DNA of 34,382 nt, taken from contig PYSS01000195.1 in NCBI GenBank assembly GCA_003049465.1, positions 9,250 to 43,631 of the forward strand, in the 5' to 3' direction. Origin of the DNA: Magnaporthiopsis rhizophila (lineage: Eukaryota > Ascomycota > Sordariomycetes > Magnaporthales > Magnaporthaceae). The notes beneath the pieces were generated by a model. It saw only the letters and a list, made by a program, of their open reading frames with translations, did no database searches and was not told the DNA's origin. This document shows, piece after piece, positions 26,957-34,382 of this stretch. The translations under genes and the position numbers were made by a program. Within the stretch, counting starts at the first letter, position 1; the number at the start of each line of letters is the position of its first letter.

Positions 26957-29900
26957 ATGGGCAAGAAGAAGCCCAATGGCGAGGAGCCCCCTCGGGTCTC
27001 GGGCCAATCCAACGAACCGCTCTCACGCCCGATACACGCCCTGCCCATTGCCCAGTTCCTCGAAGAGATTCGGGCCGATGCCGGCGACGGTCTGACCGCG
27101 GAAGAGGCGCGCCTCCGCCTCGAGCAGCACGGCAAGAATGATTTTGGCGACAGCGAGGGCGTCCAGCCCGCCAAGATCTTCATAGCCCAGTTTACAAACG
27201 CCTTGTCTCTAGTAGTTTCCCCGGCACCCGCTCCCTTTCCTCCTGCTCCCTTCCTCGTCTTCCCCTGTGCGGGTTGAAGACGTTAGAACTATGTTGGGAT
27301 TTGCTCATTCGTCGTCGGCAGGTCCTGATCCTATCCATGGCCGCCAGTTTTGGCATCGAGTCATGGATAGAGGGCGGCGTCATCGCCGCAGTCATTGCGC
27401 TCAACGTCGGCGTCGGCTTCTGGCAGGAGCTCAAGGCCGCCAAGACGCTTGACTCGCTCCGCTCGCTCAGCTCGCCCACAGCCCGCGTCGTCAGGGATGG
27501 TTCGAATATCACCATCCCGACGGTTGAAATCGTTCCTGGCGACATGGTCGAGCTGAAGATCGGAGACACGGTCCCGGCAGACACCAGGTCCGTCCGTTCT
27601 TGAAATTTCCAGGGGGCTCTTCTTGACACTAACGGTGTTTGCTCAGACTGATCGAAGCCATCAACTTTGAAACGGACGAGGCTCTTCTCACTGGAGAATC
27701 CCTCCCAGTTCGCAAGGAAATCGATCTGGTTTTGGATGACGACACTGGCCCCGGAGACCGCCTCAACATTGCGTTCAGCTCCTCCACTGTTACCAAGGGC
27801 CGGGCTCGCGGTATTGTGTTCGCCACCGGCCTGGCCACGGAAATCGGCATCATTGCAGCTGCGCTCCGCGGAAAGGAATCCAAACGCCGCCAAGTCAAGC
27901 GCAAGGAAGATGGCAGCGCCTCGCCCCTGAGACACGCTCAGGCGTGGTCGCTGACCTTTACCGACTCCATCGGCCGCTTCCTCGGCGTCAACGTCGGAAC
28001 GCCTCTGCAACGGAAGCTTTCCCAGCTTGCGGTATTCCTGTTCTTCGTCGCTATTGTCTGCACTATCATTGTTCTGGCTGCGAACATGTTCCTCAGTAAC
28101 AAAGAGGTCATCATTTACGCCGTGGCCACAGGCGTCAGCATGCTTCCAGCATCCCTTATTGTTGTCCTGACAGTCACGATGGCAACCGGAACGAAGCGCA
28201 TGGTCCAGAGACATGTCATTGTTCGTAATCTTCGGAGCCTGGAAGCCCTGGGAGGTGTCACAAGTACGTCTACCAACAACCCAAAAAGCGTCGTGGCACA
28301 CGAAGTTTACTGACGGCATTTCCAGACATTTGCTCCGACAAGACCGGCACCCTGACCCAAGGCAAGATGGTTGCCAAGAAGGCATGGATTCCAGGCAGAG
28401 GCACATACTCCGTCGGAACCACCAAGGAACCGTTTAACCCGACTGTAGGCGCTGTGAGCTTGTCGCCCAAGGAGCCGAGCCAGATCGATATTCGTGGCCA
28501 AGAATCCGAGGGTGAAGCTGTCGACACCGCCGCTGCAACCGCAAACGACGAGATCTTGTGCACATTCCTGAACATCGCCTCGCTTGCCAACATTGCAAAC
28601 GTCCACAAGACAGGCGAGGAGTGGCACGCACGTGGAGACCCCACCGAGATCGCCATCCAGGTTTTCGCTTCGAGGTTCAACTGGAACAGGCTGCGGTTTA
28701 CGTCCGGGGACGACCCTCAGTGGCGACAGGTGGCCGAGTTTCCCTTTGATTCCGACACGAAAAAGATGTCCGTTGTTTTCGAGGAAACGGCTAGCCACGA
28801 TCTTCATGTGTTCACAAAGGGCGCGGTCGAGCGCGTGCTCTCGAGCTGCACAACCATTGCTATCGGTCGGGACGGCAAGGAAGACGAGGACACCATTGTT
28901 CCCATCACGGACGAGCACATCTCCAGAATCACGGCGAACTTGGAGTCACTAGCGCGGATGGGCCTCCGCGTCTTGGCCCTTGCCGATCGCATCGACAACA
29001 TCCCAGCCATCAGCGAGAAGGACACGCCGGAGAGGGTCGAGTACGAGGCAGACCTGACATTCCGCGGCTTGATTGGATTGTACGATCCTCCTCGCCCGGA
29101 GTCGGCCGAGAGTGTCCGTATGTGCCACCAGGCCGGCATTTTGGTGCACATGCTTACTGGTGATCACCCCGAGACGGCCCGCGCCATCGCCATCGAGGTT
29201 GGCATCTTGCCCAGCCGCATGGGCGAGATCGGCCGCGAGACCGCCCGCACCATGGTCATGACTGCATCCGAGTTTGACAAGCTGGACGACACCCAGGTCG
29301 ATGCCTTGCCGCAGCTGCCTCTGGTTGTGGCGCGCTGTGCCCCCAACACCAAAGTGCGCATGATCAACGCCCTCCACCGCCGGAACAAGTTCGCAGCCAT
29401 GACGGGCGACGGTGTCAACGACAGCCCCTCGCTCAAGTCTGCCGATGTCGGCATCGCCATGGGCCAGGCGGGGTCCGATGTTGCCAAGGAGGCTGCCGAT
29501 ATCGTGCTCACCGACGACAACTTTGCGAGTATCTTGAATGCTGTGGAAGAAGGTGAGTGCTTCTTTTTCCTTGCCCAGGCCTGCTATCAGGACTTTTTTC
29601 TCTCCAAAGATTTGCTGACTCTTGTTTACAAATCAGGCCGTCGCATGTTTGACAACATCCAGAAGTTCATCCTGCACGTCCTCGCGGAGAATGTTGCCCA
29701 AGCTTGCACTCGTAAGTAAAACTTTGCCCACCACTCAACCCCCACGCTCTTCCCGCCCCCGGGCCAGTGTTTCGACGGTGATGCTGACCTGATGAATTCG
29801 CAGTCTTGATTGGTCTCGTCTTCAAGGATTCGCACAACATTTCCGTGTTCCCGCTTGCCCCCGTCGAGGTTCTCTGGGTCATCATGGTAAGGACAGCCCT

Positions 29901-30837
29901 TGGCCCGTCGACCACGATCGGACTCCGGTTCTCCACATAGCCAAGAATACTAACCGCAATCAACAGGTAACCTCGGGCTTGCCGGATATGGGCTTAGGCT
30001 TTGAGCTGGCGGCCCCTGACATTCTCACACGTCCTCCACATGATGTACGTATCCAAGCACGGGAGATGGAGGCCACAATATTCCTAGTGGTCAGCCATGG
30101 ATGGGGGTTTTGCTAACCATCTATCTGTCACGATGCAGGTCAAGACTGGCGTCTTCACATGGGAGCTTATCCTTGATATCATGGTCTATGGTCTCTGGAT
30201 GTCGGCTTGCTGCCTTTCATCATTCATCGTCGTCGTTTACTGGTTCGGTAACGGCAGGCTCGGCAACGACTGCAACAACAGATTTTCGGAAGAGTGCAAG
30301 CTCGTGTTTCGGGCTCGAGCCACCACTTTCGCGTGCCTCACCTGGTTCGCGCTCTTCCTGGCCTGGGAGGTGGTGCACCCCCGGCGCTCCTTCTTCAACC
30401 TCCGCAACAGCGGCGGCTCCATCTGGACGCGCTGGATCCGGGACGCGTGGAAGAACCGATTCCTGTTCTGGGCCATCATCATCGGATTCGTTACCATCTT
30501 CCCGACGCTCTACATCCCTGTGCTCAACCACGAGGTCTTCAAACACGACGGCATCACCTGGGAGTGGGGCGTCGTCGTGGTCGAGCTGGTTCTTTTCTTC
30601 CTGGGCGCCGAGGGCTGGAAGTGGGCGAAACGCATCTACTTCCGCCGGCAGCTAAGCAAGAGCGACCCCCACGCGACAAAGGGCGCCGATCTCGAGGCGC
30701 GCGTCTTTGGCACGTATTTCCAGCAAGGGCAGCAATCGAGTCAACAGCAGGTAGACGATCCCCAACGTGGGCAGGTTGAGCGCAAGGAGGACGGTCCTGG
30801 CATGGCTGGGGAGAGCTCTCAGGAGAAAGCCCAATAA
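26957..30837 (+). CDS. ENA-type (P2D) sodium/potassium-efflux P-type ATPase
   Basis: Eight exons give 1099 aa: 26957-27211, 27322-27587, 27647-28263, 28326-29552, 29637-29711, 29804-29886, 29967-30044 and 30139-30837. All introns are GT-AG, 59-110 nt, with phases that agree. The cation-ATPase N-terminal domain is followed by the first membrane pair, where LSMAASFGIESWIEGGVI is typical of ENA pumps. The actuator TGES is at residues 189-192, the phosphorylated Asp is D384 in CSDKTGTLTQGKM, and the hinge TGDGVND is at 739-745. The C-terminal membrane half contains LAPVEVLWVIM and SGLPDMGLGFE. ENA pumps couple ATP hydrolysis to Na+, Li+ or K+ export at the plasma membrane during salt and alkaline stress. 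Length matches yeast Ena1 (about 1,090 aa). The tail is Gln/Ser/Glu-rich. Exons 5-7 are short (75-83 nt). The 84-nt intron 29553-29636 keeps the frame open if retained. Confidence 0.95.
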
Positions 30838-32070
30838 CAACTACAGACACGCGTGAGCGTGGTCCAAAATCAAGTCCAGGTGAGTGGGCGCCCTTGGCGT
30901 TGTCGTTGGTGGCGGTTTGGATGGGTTATTTTGGGACAGGGGCGAGGACATCACTTGCGAGCAAATGCAACCTCGCAGCGATGGTGGAGTTGCGGCAGCA
31001 GCATGCATTTTCAACGAATGCTCCGCTGGCTGCTGGGTGTGCTTCTCCTCGGGCAACCGACGAGGAGTACTAGTGGAGGTTTCTCTTCTTGGAAGCACTG
31101 CCTTGCTGCGGTGGTTCGTGGGCTGCAGCAGATGTCGCGTCTAGCAACTCCCTTGCTGCAGTCATTCGGGTCCTCGGTAAATCATCCAAAATATGGCTGC
31201 GTGATGGACCCAGTAGATAGTAGGAGGGATATAAGATCGTATCGGTGCCAAAAAATAACAAACATATCTCCCCCAGGTGATGACCGGCTACAAGGAGGCA
31301 GCACTAAAACGTGTCGAGGATGGATGCCCGGCTTGCCCGCGGACTGCCGACCCCAGACGGGATTGGCCAGGCAGCGGGGCGCGGCATGTGGCGCGGCATG
31401 TGCTGTGCATAGGGTGACATCACCCTCAGGCTTTTTCGTTGCAGGGACCACGTGGCCGCCTCCACCAGCACAAAGTCTGGCCGGCACGGCTGGGTTCGGA
31501 TCTGTCAATATAATGGGGGCGACCAGTGGTTACTTGCAGGATGTGCGCTGCACGACTGCGGCTGCGATACGGTAAGTCACCTTCCCTGTTGGCCGACGGC
31601 TTTCCTCTGGTGCGAGCGCCGTGTGCCGAATACCCCGATTACACTGAGCTCGGCGACCATGGAAGTCTTCCCCTTCGCGCCTTCACATCATTCGCTCATC
31701 TGTCCGTCATCTTTTAGCTGCCCGCGCCCCCGCCGCTTGCGGACTTGCTCGCTTTTATCAGGAACACTGCGCTCCGAGCTGCCAAAGCCACCACTTCTTA
31801 GACAAAAGAAGCTAGCCCCCTCCTTCCTCGGTTGATCGCCAATCACACACGCAGCAGCCAACAGAAACCTAATAGCTGGCGCGGTCTTGGCAGCAGGAAC
31901 ACATTCAAAAGGCTTGCGCCATTTGTGCAGGGTCCTCTTGGCATTCTCCCGTGTCTTTTTTGGTCGCCAATATCCAAGACTGAAAGGACAGCACCAAGCT
32001 CCAGCCTCTCCACCTGATCAAAAGATTACGGTGCTTTTCATTGTTTTTGCGCCGACCAGGCGATCCAGAG
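30838..32070. other. Intergenic region between the ENA ATPase and the C2-domain gene
   Basis: No supported gene. A 240-codon frame at 30853-31575 lacks an ATG start and any motif. CT-rich sequence after about 31640 looks like the promoter and leader of the C2-domain gene. A GGTAAGT donor-like site at about 31569 might belong to an additional leader intron. Confidence 0.4.
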
Positions 32071-32160
32071 GTGAGTTTGGCAATCGCACCTTGCCAATCG
32101 GGTGGATACTATGCGGGACGTATTCCCCGCCAGCATGGAATGCTAACCGTCTCCATCCAG
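32071..32160 (+). other. Probable 5'-UTR intron of the C2-domain gene
   Basis: GTGAGT after CCAGAG at 32071, a TGCTAAC branch near 32140 and a CCATCCAG acceptor ending at 32160 define a 90-nt intron. It lies 15 bases upstream of the ATG at 32176. Predicted from splice signals only. Confidence 0.6.
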
Positions 32161-32175
32161 ACTCGGCATCCCACT

Positions 32176-34272
32176 ATGGCGGCCGACATCCCCGCCGCAG
32201 CGGCCGAGCAACGGGCCGATCAGCCTTCGAATCCTCCTCCTGACGCTTGCGAAAGCGCCGAGAACAACAATCACACCGCGACGGCGCCCACACCTGCATC
32301 ACCACCACACTCTCAAAACGGCCACCCCGCCGACCCTCCAAGCGGCCTCAGCTCGCCGCCGCCGCACGACCCGTCGAGTCCGCGCGGCGTCGCATCGCAC
32401 CTGAAGCACCGGCTCAACGAGAAGGCCGACAGCGTCAAGGAGAAGAAGCCAGCGGGCGGGTTCGACGCCACGCCGCTGCCCGACTTCCCCGCGGGGTACA
32501 CGGTCAAGATCACGTTCCACAGCGCGGCGAACCTCCCGCGCGGCGACTTCGCCACGGCGTCTTCGGACCCGTTTGTGCACGCGACGCTGACGGCCGACGT
32601 GCCGCGGCGCCACAAGGAGGACCCGGTGCTGACGTTCCGGACGCGAACGCTTCGGCGGACGACGGAGCCCGAGTGGGAGCAGGAGTGGGTGGTGGCCAAC
32701 GTGCCGCGGACCGGCTTCAAGCTCAAGTGCCGCATTTACGACGAGGACTACCCGGACAACGACGACCGCCTCGGCAACGTCACGTACATCGCGCGCCGCG
32801 TCGACGAGGACTGGGAGGGCGTCGTGCGGCGCACCTTCCAGGCCAAGAAGCGCGTCGGCAGCAAGCGCGCCTACCTCGTCAAGGCGGTCGAGTCGGCCTT
32901 TACTAAGAATGGCTCGATCACGCCGCGCCTGACGCTGAGCGTCGAGGTCCTCGGCCGCTCCGATGGGCCCGGCGCGCAGATGTACACGGTCGGGCCGACC
33001 TCGTTTGTTCAGCACTTTAGCCCCATGATCGGGCGCCTGACCGGTACCAAGGTCAACAGGGACGAGGTTAAGGACGAGCAGTCCGAGGGGGAAGGCACGA
33101 AGGAGGGGAAGAAAAGCCAGGACTCGGATAAGAACAAGGAGTCGGATGATCGACAGACCAAGAAATACGAGTAAGTCTACGTGATGCTAGCTACTACCTA
33201 GGAAACCCCGACTGACACCAGCTGCCTGCTCCTGCGCTACAGCTTCCAAGCGTGCGAGATGCAGCTCCAGGGCCCCGTACCGCCGAGGCTGTACCACCGC
33301 TACGTCGAGTTCAGCCGCTTCGTGGCGCCCATGTTCTCGTCACGGGGCCTGCGCGGCACCATACTGAACAAGGTGCTGCACAAGCAGCACCGGCGCGTCT
33401 ACAACTTTGACGAGACGACCAAGTACGACACCTTTGCGCCCTGCTCGACCGAGGCGGCGCTGCAGTTCCTGCGGCTGGCGCATTTCGACGAAGGCGGGCG
33501 TATCTTCACCTACGTCCTCACGCTCGACGGGCTGTTTCGCTTCACCGAGACGGGCAAGGAGTTCGGCATCGACATGCTGTCCAAGCACACGATGCACTCG
33601 GACGTGGCGACCTACATCGCCTTCTCGGGCGAGTTCTTTATCCGCCGCCGCCGCCGCACGAAACGGTCCGATGATGGTGTTGACGACGACGGCGCCACCA
33701 CCAGGGACCCGGACCCTAACGGAACGCAGCCGCCCGACAATAAGCCGCCCGCGAGCCCCTCGCCGCCGCCGTCGGACCCGCGCATGTACCAGCTCGTCAT
33801 CGATAACGACTCGGGCACCTACCGGCCCGACAAGTCGTGCCTCCCGGGGCTCGAGGCGTTCCTGTCCCGAAACTTCCCGGGCCTGTCCGTCACGGCCCTG
33901 CACTGGGAGGACGAGCACCTCAAATCCATGAAGGCCGCCCAGCACGAGGCCAAGAAGAAGCAAGGGGGCGGCCGCGTACGCATGGTCCTCAACCGCAGCC
34001 CCACCTCATCGTCCTTTAGCTCCTCAGACGAGTCCCGCCTCTCCGACATGGACTACGGCGATGACGACGATGGCGACGGGACGACGCACGCGCGCAAGAC
34101 GAAAAAGGAGCTCGCCTGGGACGTGCTCGAGGACCCGAGTCGTATCCGCGAGACGCTGGGTGTTGTTGGTGGTGGGGGTAGTAGTAGTAATGGTAGCAGT
34201 AGCAGCTCTGCGAAAAAGCACGCGGCTGTCGCGTCGCCCGAGGTGGCTGCTGTTGAGGCGAAACCCTCGTGA
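32176..34272 (+). CDS. C2-domain protein conserved in filamentous ascomycetes
   Basis: Exons 32176-33170 and 33243-34272 flank a 72-nt intron (GTAAGT donor, CTACAG acceptor), giving 674 aa. Residues 1-100 are disordered and Pro/Ala-rich. A C2 domain covers about 106-270: YTVKITFHSAANLPRGDFATASSDPFVHATL, with the acidic loops SDPF and YDEDYPDNDDRLG that bind Ca2+ in classical C2 domains. After the splice comes a conserved block (FQACEMQLQGPVPP, then VYNFDETTKYDTF and FTETGKEFGIDMLSKHTMHSD), broken by a disordered Arg/Asp/Pro insertion (about 490-535). The tail is acidic and Ser-rich. C2 domains usually bring proteins to membranes in response to Ca2+; the role of this fungal protein is not known to me. 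A second acceptor, 21 nt upstream (exon start 33222), is also in frame and would add CLLLRYS. Confidence 0.86.
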
Positions 34273-34382
34273 GACGGGGAGGGGGTGATGGCGGGGGATC
34301 GTCGCTCCCCCGCGGGATCTGCGCCTTTTGGCCAATCGTCGGTGTCACCGTTTTTGCGAGGGTGCGAACGTGCGCCTAATGC
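34273..34382. other. 3' flank of the C2-domain gene at the window end
   Basis: 110 bases of GC-rich sequence follow the stop codon to the end of the window. Nothing further can be supported. Confidence 0.4.

Noticed and set aside
29553..29636. The continuous open frame through this segment as coding sequence of the ENA ATPase
   Set aside because: It has a GTGAGT donor and a CAG acceptor and is a multiple of three. Removing it restores the conserved NAVEEGRRMFDNIQK sequence, so it is an intron.
30853..31575. 240-codon plus-strand open frame
   Set aside because: No ATG start, no recognisable motif, irregular composition and overlapping frames on the other strand.
1..34382. tRNA or rRNA genes
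   Set aside because: GTTCGA-like B-box matches were looked for by eye; each one found was in coding sequence or lacked a matching cloverleaf.

Overview
The window is nuclear DNA of a filamentous ascomycete, most likely a Sordariomycete. It is GC-rich with C/G-ending codons. Genes are interrupted by short introns (58-110 nt) with GTRNGT donors and CTAAC-type branch sites. Families such as an ENA-type P-ATPase, an AMA1-type APC/C activator, a fungal NB-ARC/TPR receptor and an HNH_2 protein also point there. No rRNA, tRNA, CRISPR array or intact transposon was seen.

Layout, left to right: TilS-like PP-loop ATPase (594-2960, +); secreted histidine acid phosphatase (3661-5246, +); Rab geranylgeranyltransferase alpha subunit, Bet4 (6963-5402, -); meiosis-type APC/C activator of the Cdc20/Fizzy family, AMA1 (8414-11090, +); 2.6 kb apparently empty and microsatellite-rich; NOD-like receptor with RelA/SpoT-like, NB-ARC and TPR parts (13684-17108, +, one frameshift); HNH_2 gene with an unclear 5' end (about 18072-19152, +); a repeat-rich stretch (19153-20643) with a long poly-T tract and a perfect inverted repeat; an 808-aa membrane protein of unknown function (23070-20644, -); a maltose-O-acetyltransferase-type hexapeptide acetyltransferase (25372-24506, -); an ENA-type cation ATPase in eight exons (26957-30837, +); and a C2-domain protein (32176-34272, +).

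The strongest signal is in AMA1. One in-frame TAG (10011-10013) stands where the family is expected to have Trp (TGG). The frame is otherwise open on both sides and ends in the family's diagnostic C-terminal Ile-Arg. The truncated reading would be a WD40 protein without most of its propeller and without its APC/C-binding tail. UAG-to-UGG A-to-I mRNA editing during sexual development is known in Sordariomycetes, and AMA1 is a meiotic gene, so this is a prime candidate for an edit-dependent gene. The A has U at -1 and lies in the loop of a small predicted hairpin.

The second system of interest is the NLR, whose N-terminal domain resembles the (p)ppGpp synthetase fold. It has seven nearly identical 126-bp TPR units, one carrying a +1 A-run indel. 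The genes do not form a pathway. They are independent fungal genes, with an accessory-looking segment (NLR, HNH gene, repeats, membrane protein) at about 13.6-23 kb between conserved housekeeping genes.
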